41,021 nt of DNA from an uncultured Prevotella sp. Lineage in GTDB: Bacteria; Bacteroidota; Bacteroidia; Bacteroidales; Bacteroidaceae. The position numbers were made by a program, and so were the translations under genes. Shown in pieces: positions 1-8,222 of this stretch. The notes under the pieces were generated by a model. The model did not search any database and had not been told where the DNA came from. It worked only from the letters and a program-made list of their open reading frames with translations. The stretch is taken from contig UQQN01000006.1 of the NCBI GenBank assembly GCA_900543155.1, forward strand, positions 1 through 41,021. Reading direction: 5' to 3'. How positions within the stretch are numbered: the first letter of the stretch is position 1; each line of letters starts with the position of its first letter.

Positions 1-29
1 CCTCATTCACATACCTGGCTACCTTATCT

Positions 30-250
30 CACCCCTAACGGGGTAACCCATTTAATCATGCTACTTATCGACATCAAAATCCTACAAAATCGTGCCGGAA
101 AAAATCATGAATTTTGAACACCCTACCTAACGGGGTGACCCATTTAACCATGTAATTTATCGACGTCAAAAATCCGATGAAATAGTGCATAAAAATTTAT
201 GGATTTTAAACACCCTACCTAACGGGGTAACCCATTATTTTCGAATTTTT
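30..250 (+). repeat. Tandem repeat, unit about 90 bp, 2.4 copies
   Basis: Three copies of a unit begin at 30, 119 and 211 (spacings 89 and 92 bp). Each starts with a core like CACCCTACCTAACGGGGT followed by RACCCATT, and the first two continue with an A/T-rich stretch containing TTATCGAC.TCAAAA and ending in ATTTTRAA. The third copy is cut short just before the manC stop codon. The core has short internal symmetry (ACCC/GGGT; in copy one ACCCC-TAAC-GGGGT), so each copy can form a small hairpin. The same core occurs once in inverted orientation near 40900. No coding role is seen. The array sits downstream of manC and may contain its transcript end. Confidence 0.85.
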
Positions 251-264
251 GAACATCCCCTACC

Positions 265-1350
265 TTATGCCTCGGCAAACATTGCCTCGTTAATCAGTCG
301 ACGAATAGCGTCGGCATCGGCATTCGGACAAATTAGCAAGGTATCGTTCTCTTGTGCCACGACATATCCATCGAGACCAGCAATTACCGCCTTCATGTTT
401 TTGGGCAAACGCACCATGCAACGCTGTGTACCTTGCAACATGACCTTTGCACCACCGCTAATGGCATTTCCATCGACATCGGTTTTAGAGACACTGCGCA
501 GTTCTGTCCAACATCCCACATCAGCCCAACCAAAGTCGCATTGTTGCACAATGACATTGGGACAATGTTCGAGTACAAGAAGGTCGATGCTACGAGGCAA
601 ACCTTCGGGAATACATGAACGTACATAGCTCACCTCTTCTGCCACAGTAACCATTTGCTGTGCCACCTTTTCGACCGATTGGTCTGGACGATTTGCCATA
701 GACGAAAGATGGTGCCCTAAGGTGTCGCCTTTCCACAAAAAAATACCTGTATTCCATAAAAACTCGCCACTATCCACAAACATTTGTGCATAGTCTGCAG
801 CAGGTTTTTCGCTAAATGACTTTACGGTATAGAGTTTTTCGCCATCCTCTTCCTCACCCATTTGAATGTAGCCATAAGCCGTATTAGGGTGTGTAGGCTT
901 TACACCCATTGCCAAGAAATTTTGGTGTGAGCCCACATAGTCGAGTCCACGCAAAATTTGCTTTTCAAATTGGTCTTCGCCCTGAATAAGTTGGTCGGCA
1001 GGGGTGACCACTACACGCGCATCGGCATCGGCCAATACCGTGTGCCACGTGCCCCAAATGGCAGCAGGGGCAGTATTGAGTTGTACGGGTTCGGGCAATA
1101 TGCGATTATCGGCTATTTGTGGTAGTTGTTGCTTTACGAGTGGCACGTAGTCCTCGAAAGTAGAAACAAATATGTGGTCTTGGGGAATAAAACGAACAAA
1201 ACGGTCGTAGGTTTGCTGCAACAAAGTGCGACCCGTTCCGAAAAAGTCAATAAACTGTTTGGGCATATCCTTTTGGCTTGCGGGCCAAAGTCGACGACCA
1301 TTGCCACCAGCAAGGATTATGCAGTAATTATGATTCAATGTTTCCATCAT
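265..1350 (-). CDS. manC: Mannose-1-phosphate guanylyltransferase
   Basis: Makes GDP-mannose from mannose-1-phosphate and GTP, the sugar donor for mannose- and fucose-containing surface glycans; cytoplasmic. The nucleotidyltransferase signature runs from residue 13 to 33 (ILAGGNGRRLWP, then MPKQF). TPADQLI and the later FLWNTGIFLW and FGWADVGCW segments are also typical of the family. At about 361 residues it is the short form, without the C-terminal cupin isomerase domain of bifunctional ManC/AlgA proteins. The frame is open up to a GTG at 1392, but the ATG at 1350 (or the adjacent one at 1347) puts the signature at the usual distance from the N-terminus, so 1350 was chosen. The gene stands alone, between the 90-bp repeats and a long non-coding region, and no clear promoter was found. 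Function is confident; the start less so. Confidence 0.93.
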   Translation of the reverse strand: MMETLNHNYCIILAGGNGRRLWPASQKDMPKQFIDFFGTGRTLLQQTYDRFVRFIPQDHIFVSTFEDYVPLVKQQLPQIADNRILPEPVQLNTAPAAIWGTWHTVLADADARVVVTPADQLIQGEDQFEKQILRGLDYVGSHQNFLAMGVKPTHPNTAYGYIQMGEEEDGEKLYTVKSFSEKPAADYAQMFVDSGEFLWNTGIFLWKGDTLGHHLSSMANRPDQSVEKVAQQMVTVAEEVSYVRSCIPEGLPRSIDLLVLEHCPNVIVQQCDFGWADVGCWTELRSVSKTDVDGNAISGGAKVMLQGTQRCMVRLPKNMKAVIAGLDGYVVAQENDTLLICPNADADAIRRLINEAMFAEA

Positions 1351-1490
1351 TCGTGATGTGGTTTTAGACAGGTTTGTATCAAATGATGTCACAACTCGAA
1401 ATACGCGTTTACACGCATTTAGCGTTTTTGACGTTGCTAAGATAACGATTTTTCGGTGTGCTTATTGCTTTTGATGGATTAAAAAACATA

Positions 1491-1606
1491 AAAAGCGAAA
1501 ATTAGACAAAGAATAGGGCGAACAAGGACAAAAAAAGGCAGTGTCCTTACTTCGTCAATGCGCCACCCAAAACCACCCATTAGTTTGACTAACTCATTGA
1601 TTTTCA
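1491..1606 (+). repeat. Duplicated block, left copy
   Basis: Contains two segments also found at 2173-2325. One (about 1491-1545) has AAAGCGAAAATTAGACAAAG followed by a purine-rich GGACAAAAAAAGGCAGTGTC. The other (about 1550-1606) starts TTCGTCAATGCGCCACCC and ends TTGATTTTCA. In the right copy the two segments are in the opposite order, so the copies are circularly permuted, as expected from a partial tandem duplication. The left copy has only one arm of the terminator hairpin that the right copy completes. Confidence 0.75.
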
Positions 1607-1788
1607 TTACGCGCTATGTGATGGCGCAAGTCAGGAGTAAGTCTTGCCATAATAATTTGAATTTAAGTGATTAAAAATAAAGTTTTTGTTCGGGTCGCCT
1701 TTTCCTTGGCTTCCCATTAGAGTTTCGATACATCTCCGTCTTGCCTCCGATGATTCTCCGTTCGTTCTTCGATCAATCTTCGATTCCC

Positions 1789-1964
1789 GAACGGAGAATG
1801 AACGGAGAATGAACGGAGGATGAACGAAGGATGATCGAAAACCGATCGAGAACCGAACGAGAACCGAACGAGAATCGATCGAGAACCGATCGAGAAGCGA
1901 ACGAGAAGCGAACGAGAAGCGAACGAGAAGCGAACGAGAAGCGAACGGAGGATGAACGGAGAAC
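1789..1964 (+). repeat. 11-bp tandem array, 16 units
   Basis: Sixteen consecutive 11-bp units read GAWCGRRRRNN, with GAACGAGAAGC the most uniform form (four copies in a row at 1899-1942). Outer units are of the GAACGGAGRAT type and inner units of the GATCGAGAACC and GAACGAGAAGC types. On the left, 1753-1763 (ATTCTCCGTTC) is an exact inverted copy of the first unit, so the array start can fold back on itself. Units are contiguous with no spacers, so this is not a CRISPR array. Confidence 0.9.
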
Positions 1965-2172
1965 GATACGGAAAATATACCATCGGAATTGCTGATTAGA
2001 CTGCTATACAGTTTCATGGTTAATGATTCAAGTTTCATCTCGTAACTAACAGATTTTTTATTCTCGCTCCGCGAGTTTTAGTTTGAACATTAATTCCCAT
2101 CAATGCCCATTAATCGTTCCATTAATACTTTTTCTGCTACACAAGAAAAAAATAATGCCCCCTATTCCTGAC

Positions 2173-2325
2173 TTCGTCAATGCGCCACCCAAAACCACCC
2201 ATAAGTTTGACGTAACTCATTGATTTTCAATATGTGCCATGTAATGACGCAGAAAAGTGAAGAAGTCAGGAAAAGCGAAAAATAGACAAAGAATAGGACA
2301 AAAAAAGGACAAAAAAAGCAGTGTC
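2173..2325 (+). repeat. Duplicated block, right copy
   Basis: Second copy of the block at 1491-1606, with the two segments in reverse order: TTCGTCAATGCGCCACCC to TTGATTTTCAAT at 2173-2229, then GCGAAAAATAGACAAAGAAT to CAGTGTC at 2274-2325. The end of this copy forms the A-rich side and first arm of the tRNA-Gln terminator. Confidence 0.75.
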
Positions 2326-2338
2326 ATGTAGACACTGC
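2311..2338 (-). terminator. Intrinsic terminator of tRNA-Gln
   Basis: GCAGTGTC (2318-2325) and GACACTGC (2331-2338) form an 8-bp stem with a 5-nt loop. Read on the minus strand it is followed by seven T residues (A-run at 2311-2317). It lies about 60 nt beyond the tRNA 3' end. A second hairpin, GAGCCCTGC/GCAGGGCTC (2348-2356 with 2376-2384), sits between them and may help 3'-end processing. Confidence 0.8.
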
Positions 2339-2396
2339 GAGGAATAAGAGCCCTGCCAAAACGGGGATGGAGCAAGCAGGGCTCGGGAAGGGGAAG

Positions 2397-2467
2397 TTGT
2401 TCCACACCGATTCGAACGATGACTGAGAGAACCAAAAACTCTAGTGCTACCATTACACCATGGAACA
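2397..2467 (-). tRNA. tRNA-Gln (anticodon UUG)
   Basis: Read on the minus strand, the 71-nt sequence folds as a complete cloverleaf. The acceptor stem is TGTTCCA/TGGAACA, the D arm GTG-TAATGGTAG-CAC, the anticodon arm AGAGT-TTTTGGT-TCTCT with TTG at positions 34-36, the variable loop CAGT, and the T arm CATCG-TTCGAAT-CGGTG with discriminator A. CCA is not encoded, so it must be added afterwards. One irregularity is a U-U mismatch at the pair closing the anticodon loop (31-39). The tRNA is a stand-alone unit with its own promoter and terminator. Confidence 0.95.
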
Positions 2468-2502
2468 TCCACTAAAACGCGATTTTCATCCGTTTTGCGA
2501 TG

Positions 2503-2533
2503 CAAAATTACAACGATTTTCTTTATCACCAAA
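2503..2533 (-). promoter_or_regulatory. Promoter of tRNA-Gln
   Basis: On the minus strand TTTG (2530-2533), a 19-nt spacer and TAATTTTG (2503-2510) match the Bacteroidetes sigma-ABfr consensus exactly. Transcription would start about 30 nt before the mature tRNA. Confidence 0.8.
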
Positions 2534-2613
2534 ATTTTAGGCGATTTTTTTGTGTTTTCTGTGCAAAAAAATGGTTACACAGGGTTTTATGCGGTATTGA
2601 AAAGCCCATTTTA

Positions 2614-2646
2614 AAGGGTGGTTCTCTGTTTTTGAGAACCACCCTT
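2614..2646 (-). terminator. Terminator downstream of the S41 protease gene
   Basis: AAGGGTGGTTCTC and GAGAACCACCCTT pair perfectly over 13 bp, with a short T-rich loop. It lies about 50 nt past the stop codon of the minus-strand protease gene and is followed there by TTTAAAAT. It would also work on the plus strand. Confidence 0.8.
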
Positions 2647-2696
2647 TTATAAATTTCGTATTTTTTGAGGCACTGCCAAAGGCTTTTCAGCCCTTA

Positions 2697-4277
2697 TTAC
2701 TTACCCTCTTTCAAGAATTGGAGGGCACGTTTCACAATGTCGCTACGCTTATTGACCAAACGGAAGTACTCTGTGCGATCCCAAAGGTCGTAGGCAATCG
2801 TAGACTTGAGTGTGAAACGAAGATCTTCGAGTGTAGCTTGCAACTCTTTATCATCCTTCGGCTCTACCTTTTTGCGTTTACCTTCTGCCATAATAGAGTC
2901 GGTAAGCGAAGCAGGCACTTCATATTTTTCTTCAAAATTCTGGAACTTGCGATATTTACGCTTTAAGACTTTACGATTTTCATCGACATAACGCAATGTC
3001 CACTCGTTAATGAGGTTGTAACGACGCAAGGCACGATAGTAGGGCGTATAGGCAGTTGTGTCGAGTGGCACAAAGATGTCGGGCATAATGCCACCACCGC
3101 CATAAACGGTACGACCCTTTACCAATGTTTTATAAACCTTGGTAGAATCTAAATGGATGCTGTCGATATTGGTCAACTCGCCACGTGTGTAACGCTTTTC
3201 AAGGTCTTGTTCATACTCCTTCTTCTCGCCCTTTACATAAGGCTTTTGGATGCAACGACCCGAAGGGGTATAATAGTGCGACACGGTGAGACGAATCATA
3301 GAACCATCGGGCAAATCGATGGGACGCTGCACCAACCCCTTACCAAAGGTGCGACGACCAATAATGGTGCCACGGTCGTGATCTTGCAAAGCACCACTCA
3401 CAATCTCGGCTGCCGAGGCTGTAAACTCATCGACGAGCACGACTACGCGACCCTCGTTTTGCATCAGTCCTTCGCCCTCAGAACGCAATTCTTGACGAGG
3501 CATTACACGTCCGTCTGTATAAACAATCATTGACCCATTGGGCAAGAATTGACTTGCTACCTCTTGCGCTGCATTTAAGTAGCCACCACCATTCATGCCC
3601 AAATCAAGGATTAAGTCTTTCATGCCCTGCTTTTGCAATTCCTTGATTTTATCGTTCACCTCCTTGCCCGATGTGGCACCAAAACTATCGAGGTGAATGT
3701 AGCCCGCAGTGGGCGTAATCATGTAGGCAGCATCTACTGTATTAACAGGAATTTTATCGCGCACCACCTTAAAATGGAGTACACCATAGGCACCACGTCG
3801 CACCACATCGAGATTAGCAATTGTGCCTTTGGGTCCACGTAACTTCGTCATGATGCTGTCGCGGTCCATTTTTACGCCTGCAATGGTCACGCCATTTACA
3901 GCAATAATGCGGTCGCCAGCCATAATGCCAGCTTTTTCGCAAGGGCCTTTGCTAATTACCTGAAGCACCAACAGGGTGTCTTTTACCATGTTAAAGCTCA
4001 CGCCAATGCCCTCGAAATTACCACTGAGCGGTTCGTTGAGTTTTTTTGTTTCTTTGGCATTGGTATAAGAAGAGTGCGGATCGAGTTTGCTGAGCATACC
4101 ATTGATGGCGTCCTCAGCCAATTTCTTTTGGTCTACACTATCAACATAAAGGCTGCTAATGGCCACTTGCGCCATTTGCAACTTCTTTATTTGCTCAATG
4201 TCTATATCGCCAAAGTGCGACTGCGCACAAGCGTTAAAGGCTAAAAGAGCAGAGATAAGGGTGAATAAGTATTTCAT
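2697..4277 (-). CDS. S41 family C-terminal processing peptidase (Ctp/Tsp type)
   Basis: Exported serine protease of the Tsp/CtpA type, expected to trim or degrade proteins in the periplasm; its substrates cannot be told from sequence. The 526-residue protein starts with a signal peptide (hydrophobic residues 4-14). An A-C-A site before Q19 suits signal peptidase I; C17 gives a poor lipobox, so a lipoprotein is less likely. A PDZ domain covers about residues 88-165 (GIGVSF, GDRIIAVNGV). The S41 catalytic core has the nucleophile in TASAAEI (S288) and the general-base lysine in FGKGLVQ (K313). The gene is last in GNAT-parE-coaD-S41, 117 bp after coaD with no clear promoter between, so cotranscription is likely. 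A terminator follows at 2614-2646. Confidence 0.93.
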   Translation of the reverse strand: MKYLFTLISALLAFNACAQSHFGDIDIEQIKKLQMAQVAISSLYVDSVDQKKLAEDAINGMLSKLDPHSSYTNAKETKKLNEPLSGNFEGIGVSFNMVKDTLLVLQVISKGPCEKAGIMAGDRIIAVNGVTIAGVKMDRDSIMTKLRGPKGTIANLDVVRRGAYGVLHFKVVRDKIPVNTVDAAYMITPTAGYIHLDSFGATSGKEVNDKIKELQKQGMKDLILDLGMNGGGYLNAAQEVASQFLPNGSMIVYTDGRVMPRQELRSEGEGLMQNEGRVVVLVDEFTASAAEIVSGALQDHDRGTIIGRRTFGKGLVQRPIDLPDGSMIRLTVSHYYTPSGRCIQKPYVKGEKKEYEQDLEKRYTRGELTNIDSIHLDSTKVYKTLVKGRTVYGGGGIMPDIFVPLDTTAYTPYYRALRRYNLINEWTLRYVDENRKVLKRKYRKFQNFEEKYEVPASLTDSIMAEGKRKKVEPKDDKELQATLEDLRFTLKSTIAYDLWDRTEYFRLVNKRSDIVKRALQFLKEGK

Positions 4278-4394
4278 TTGCTTGATTTTGCGAATGTGCG
4301 AATTGGTGAATAGGTGGTGAATGCACTATTCAGTATATCTGCGATAAGAGGTATGCCATGCGGCAATGTAGCTCGTGATTCGTGCTCCACCCCC

Positions 4395-4847
4395 CTACCC
4401 TTCGGGCATTGGGGGTAAGAATTGCGACACGTCTTTGCCATAGGCTATGAGTTCGCGCACCACACTTGATGAGATGTCTGAGTAATGGGCTTCGGTAAAG
4501 AGCATGACGGTTTCGACACCTGCCAAACGCTTATTCATGGCAGCGATGTCGCGTTCGTACTCAAAGTCTTTTACCGAACGTAAGCCACGCAATATAAACT
4601 CTGCTCCCTCGCGACGCGCCAAGTCTATGGTGAGGTCGGTATAGGCTACCACCTTAATGCGCGGTTCGCGAGCATAGACACGACGAATAGCCTCAACACG
4701 CTGTTCGGGGGTATAGAATGAGCGCTTTTTGTCGTTAACGCCTACTCCTATCACGATTCTATCGAACATGGGGAGTCCACGCTCTACAATACTGGCATGA
4801 CCTACCGTAAAGGGATCGAATGAACCTGGAAAGATGGCTATTTTCAT
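4395..4847 (-). CDS. coaD: Phosphopantetheine adenylyltransferase
   Basis: Transfers AMP from ATP to 4'-phosphopantetheine, giving dephospho-CoA, the penultimate step of coenzyme A synthesis; cytoplasmic. The 150-residue length is normal. The N-terminal FPGSFDPFTVGH carries the T/HxGH nucleotidyltransferase motif (residues 14-17), and ISSSVVRE (125-132) is the family's C-terminal ATP-site signature. Its ATG overlaps the TGA of parE in an ATGA arrangement, which points to translational coupling with the upstream gene. Confidence 0.97.
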   Translation of the reverse strand: MKIAIFPGSFDPFTVGHASIVERGLPMFDRIVIGVGVNDKKRSFYTPEQRVEAIRRVYAREPRIKVVAYTDLTIDLARREGAEFILRGLRSVKDFEYERDIAAMNKRLAGVETVMLFTEAHYSDISSSVVRELIAYGKDVSQFLPPMPEG

Positions 4848-6907
4848 ATTTCTTCTGTATTTTCTTCTGCCAAGTCTTCTTCAACCACCAAGTTGTCGAT
4901 GATAAAGCTTTGACGCTCCATGGTGTTTTTACCCATGTAATACTCTAACAACTTGCTCACATTGTCGCTCTTATGCAACGTGACGGGGTCGAGACGCATA
5001 TCGGGACCAATAAAGTTTTTAAATTCCTCAGGGTCAATCTCTCCCAAACCTTTAAATCGGGTGATTTCGGGGTTAGGACTGAGCTTTTCGATAGCTGCTA
5101 AACGCTCTTCTTCGGTGTAACAATAGATGGTTTCGTATTCTGAACGATCACTGGTTTGTGTCTTCTTCAATATGGCGGCACCCGCACTTGTATCGCTCAC
5201 GGTTTTGGGCTTTGCTGCCCCACGCACCTTTTTCTTTTTGTTGCGCACACGGAACAAGGGTGTTTGCAGGATGTAGACGTGGCCTTTTTTGATTAAGTCG
5301 GGGAAGAATTGCAAGAAGAAAGTGATGATGAGCAAACGAATGTGCATGCCATCGACATCGGCATCGGTGGCTACAATCACTTTGTTGTAACGCAATCCAT
5401 CGAGTCCATCCTCAATATTGAGTGCTGCTTGCAAGAGGTTGAATTCCTCGTTTTCGTAAACCACCTTTTTGGTCAACCCAAAACAGTTCAAGGGTTTACC
5501 GCGCAGCGAAAACACAGCTTGTGTTTGTGCATTACGGGTTTTGGTAATAGAACCACTGGCTGAGTCACCCTCGGTGATAAAGATTGATGAGTCGAAACGT
5601 GGGTCTTCTTGCTCCTCGTCTTGCTTTTTCTTTGCCTTAGGGGCAGGGTCGTTTAAGTGAATGCGGCAATCGCGCAATTTACGATTGTGCAAATTGGCTT
5701 TTTTAGCACGTTCACGCGCCAACTTTGTGACACCCGCTATGGCTTTACGTTCTTTCTCGCTCTCTTCGATTTTTTGTTTAATTACCTCTGCCACATCGGT
5801 GTGCATGTGTAGGTAGTTGTCGACATTTTCTTTGATGAAATCGCCCACAAACTTATTCACACTTACACCCGAAAGGGGGAAGGGATTTCCATTCGAGTCT
5901 TTGTCGGGCGCCATGGTGAGCGAACCGAGTTTAATTTTGGTTTGACTCTCAAAGAGGGGTTCTATGACACGTATGGCAATGGCTGCTACTAATCCGTTGC
6001 GCACATCCTGCACATCGTAGTTTTTGCCAAAATACTCTTTTATGGCCTTTGCAATGTGTTCTTTGAAGGCACTTTGATGGGTACCCCCTTGCGTGGTGTG
6101 CTGACCATTGACAAAAGAGTAATATTCTTCGCCATACTGCGAGGTATGTGTAAATGCGATGTCGATGCTCGGACCTGTGAGGTGGACTATGGGATAGAGT
6201 CCGGGCGCGGTCATGTTGTCGTTGAGCAAATCTTCAAGACCATTACGGCTCAAAATACGTCGCCCATTATAGAAAATAGCTAAGCCCGTGTTGAGGTAGG
6301 TGTAGTTGCGAAGCATGTTCTCGACAAACTCACCATGAAAACGATAGTTTTGGAAGAGCGTTTTATCGGGCTCAAAATAGATGTAAGTGCCATTTTCCTC
6401 TTCGCTTGCACCTTCTTCGTCGCTTACCAGCACACCTTTTTCGAAGATGGCTTCGTGCATTTTTCCATCGCGTACACTGCGAGCAATAAAACGGCTCGAC
6501 AGCGCATTGACAGCTTTAAGACCTACACCATTCATACCCACCGAGGCTGTAAACACAGCTGTGTCGTATTTACCACCAGTATTCAATTTCGACACCGCGT
6601 CGACCAATGCACCCAAAGGGATGCCACGACCATAGTCGCGAATTTCGGCAGTAAGATTATCGTGAATGGTTACTTCGATGCGTTTACCAAATCCCTCGTT
6701 AAACTCATCAATACTGTTGTCGATGCTTTCTTTGAGCAACACGTATATGCCATCTTCGGCATGCGAACCGTCACCCAGTCTGCCAATATACATACCAGGA
6801 CGGGTGCGGATGTGTTCTGTATCCTCAAGATGACGTATTTTGCTTTCGTCGTATACTACAGCTTGAGCCTCAACTGCTTGCGTCGAAGTGTCTTTTTCTG
6901 TGGTCAT
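4844..6907 (-). CDS. parE: DNA topoisomerase IV subunit B
   Basis: ATPase subunit of the type IIA topoisomerase that unlinks daughter chromosomes; it works with ParC, which is not in this window. The GHKL ATPase motifs are visible: E60 and N64 in LLKESIDNSIDEF, DYGRGIP (91-97) and GMNGVGLKAVN (124-134). The TOPRIM domain has TEGDSASG (445-452), SLRGKPLN and TDADVDGMH (514-522). The protein has 687 residues and ends in an acidic tail. GyrB is the alternative, but the short TOPRIM-to-end region without an insert and the coaD/S41 neighbours favour ParE. It follows the GNAT gene by 30 bp and overlaps coaD by 4 bp. Confidence 0.9.
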   Translation of the reverse strand: MTTEKDTSTQAVEAQAVVYDESKIRHLEDTEHIRTRPGMYIGRLGDGSHAEDGIYVLLKESIDNSIDEFNEGFGKRIEVTIHDNLTAEIRDYGRGIPLGALVDAVSKLNTGGKYDTAVFTASVGMNGVGLKAVNALSSRFIARSVRDGKMHEAIFEKGVLVSDEEGASEEENGTYIYFEPDKTLFQNYRFHGEFVENMLRNYTYLNTGLAIFYNGRRILSRNGLEDLLNDNMTAPGLYPIVHLTGPSIDIAFTHTSQYGEEYYSFVNGQHTTQGGTHQSAFKEHIAKAIKEYFGKNYDVQDVRNGLVAAIAIRVIEPLFESQTKIKLGSLTMAPDKDSNGNPFPLSGVSVNKFVGDFIKENVDNYLHMHTDVAEVIKQKIEESEKERKAIAGVTKLARERAKKANLHNRKLRDCRIHLNDPAPKAKKKQDEEQEDPRFDSSIFITEGDSASGSITKTRNAQTQAVFSLRGKPLNCFGLTKKVVYENEEFNLLQAALNIEDGLDGLRYNKVIVATDADVDGMHIRLLIITFFLQFFPDLIKKGHVYILQTPLFRVRNKKKKVRGAAKPKTVSDTSAGAAILKKTQTSDRSEYETIYCYTEEERLAAIEKLSPNPEITRFKGLGEIDPEEFKNFIGPDMRLDPVTLHKSDNVSKLLEYYMGKNTMERQSFIIDNLVVEEDLAEENTEEI

Positions 6908-6937
6908 GATTATGAATAAAAAAGGATGAGTGAGGGG

Positions 6938-8071
6938 TTAAATGTTCGCCTTAAAGCAACGGCGGCGCTTGTGTTGCTCGGTCTTGAAATATTGCCACTG
7001 ATTTTGCACCTTATCGTTCATTTCGAGTTCAGGATTACTCTCGGCATATTCGTAACCAAGTTTTTGATATACGGGAATGAGGTCGGTAAACAGCAATGCG
7101 TTTACACCCTTACCTTGATAGTCGGGACGTACTGCCACGAGCAAGAGGTCGAGCACCTTAGGACGCTTCAGCATGAGCGCCTTGAGCAAGTGCCACCAAC
7201 CAAAGGGCAAGAGGCGCCCCTTTGCCTTTTGCAAGGCACGCGAGAGTGACGACATAGAAATGCCCACTGCCACAATCTCGTTTTGCTCATTTTCGACAAT
7301 GCTCACCATGCGCAAATCGAGCACGGGTACGTACATGTTTACATACTGGTCGATTTGGCGCTCTGTCATGCGCGAATAACCAAACAAGGGGGTGTATGCA
7401 TCGTTGATAAGACGGAATATATCGTGCGCCACGCCCGACTTGCGCACCTCGCTCTTGCTCTTAAGTTTGCGCACATGCAAGTTATAGCGTGTGGCAATGA
7501 TTTGCGAAATGCGTTTATGCTTTTCGGGAATGGCTTCGGGGATGTAAATTTTCATCTCTACCCAGTCGGCACTTTTCTCCATTCCCAACTTTTGCATGTG
7601 TTCGGGATAGTAGGGATAGTTGTAGATGGTGGCCATGGTAGAGAGTTGATCGAAACCCTCAATGAGCATACCCTCGGCATCCATATCGGTAAAACCAAGG
7701 GGACCTTCAATCTCGTTCATACCACGTTCCTTACCCCATTGTTTTACAGTGTCGATAAGGGCGGTACTTACCTCTAAGTCGTCGATAAAGTCAATCCAAC
7801 CAAAACGCACGGTTTTGCGCTTCCATGTTTCGTTGGCACGGCGGTTAATAATGGCTGCCACACGACCTACAATTTCTCCGTCGCGATATGCCAAAAAGTA
7901 GTCGGCCTCGCAAAACTCAAATGCTGCATTCTTCTTAGGCGAGAAGGTGTTGAGCATATCGTCGTAGAGGTCGGGCACAGAATACGGATTATTTTTGTAG
8001 AACTCGTAGTTGAAGCGTATGAAACGCTTTAGGTCCGATTTGGTGGTTACTTTCTTTATTTCGACTGACAT
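6938..8071 (-). CDS. GNAT-like acyltransferase of unknown substrate
   Basis: A 377-residue cytoplasmic protein related to a conserved Bacteroidetes family of GNAT-like proteins. The C-terminal half contains an acetyl-CoA-loop-like segment, VRPDYQGKGVNALLF (314-328), with the Q-G-x-G pattern of GNAT motif A. The N-terminal half has conserved-looking aromatic and acidic stretches (RFGWIDFIDD, EGPLGFTDMD). No substrate can be named. It is the first gene of the GNAT-parE-coaD-S41 unit, 30 bp ahead of parE, with a promoter at 8112-8140. Confidence 0.75.
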   Translation of the reverse strand: MSVEIKKVTTKSDLKRFIRFNYEFYKNNPYSVPDLYDDMLNTFSPKKNAAFEFCEADYFLAYRDGEIVGRVAAIINRRANETWKRKTVRFGWIDFIDDLEVSTALIDTVKQWGKERGMNEIEGPLGFTDMDAEGMLIEGFDQLSTMATIYNYPYYPEHMQKLGMEKSADWVEMKIYIPEAIPEKHKRISQIIATRYNLHVRKLKSKSEVRKSGVAHDIFRLINDAYTPLFGYSRMTERQIDQYVNMYVPVLDLRMVSIVENEQNEIVAVGISMSSLSRALQKAKGRLLPFGWWHLLKALMLKRPKVLDLLLVAVRPDYQGKGVNALLFTDLIPVYQKLGYEYAESNPELEMNDKVQNQWQYFKTEQHKRRRCFKANI

Positions 8072-8111
8072 AATATCTTTGAGATAGAATATTTCACATT
8101 ACATTAGCTTG

Positions 8112-8140
8112 CAAAAATACGCATTTTTTATCAGTAACAA
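8112..8140 (-). promoter_or_regulatory. Promoter of the GNAT-parE-coaD-S41 unit
   Basis: On the minus strand TTG (8138-8140), an 18-nt spacer and TATTTTTG (8112-8119) match the Bacteroidetes pattern, about 40 nt upstream of the GNAT start codon. Confidence 0.6.
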
Positions 8141-8222
8141 CGGTTTTAATGGATAAAAAATGATTTACACAAAGATTGTATCAACGTAAATTTGGAAAAA
8201 CGGAGAAGGATTTAAAATAGTG

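Larger units (their letters stand above)
1393..2396. other. Non-coding stretch of about 1 kb rich in repeats
   Basis: No credible gene is seen on either strand between manC and tRNA-Gln. The stretch holds a duplicated block (1491-1606 and 2173-2325), an 11-bp tandem array (1789-1964) and the tRNA-Gln terminator. The open frames over the array (about 1631-2038 and 1717-1983, minus strand) are low-complexity translations of the repeat itself. Because the array period is 11 bp, every frame repeats each 33 bp, which keeps several frames open at once. Confidence 0.7.

Noticed and set aside
1351..1392. GTG start for manC at 1392
   Set aside because: It would add 14 residues unlike the family N-terminus. 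ATG at 1350 or 1347 places the pyrophosphorylase signature normally.
1789..1964. Possible CRISPR array
   Set aside because: The units are 11 bp and contiguous, with no unique spacers, and there are no cas genes.
1631..2038. Open frames over the 11-bp array on the minus strand (also 1717-1983)
   Set aside because: The sequence is a low-complexity R/S/F/L translation of the repeat, open in two overlapping frames because the period is 11 bp. No promoter, ribosome site or homology is visible.
2202..2209. TAAGTTTG promoter-like box on the plus strand
   Set aside because: No upstream TTTG at the right distance, no gene downstream, and the box is absent from the sister repeat copy.
2217..2532. Two minus-strand open frames of about 83-88 codons
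   Set aside because: They run through tRNA-Gln, its promoter and its terminator. The tRNA explains the sequence.
4278..4394. Promoter or terminator between coaD and the S41 gene
   Set aside because: Only weak 6-bp inverted repeats and no TAnnTTTG box were found, so the genes are treated as one unit.
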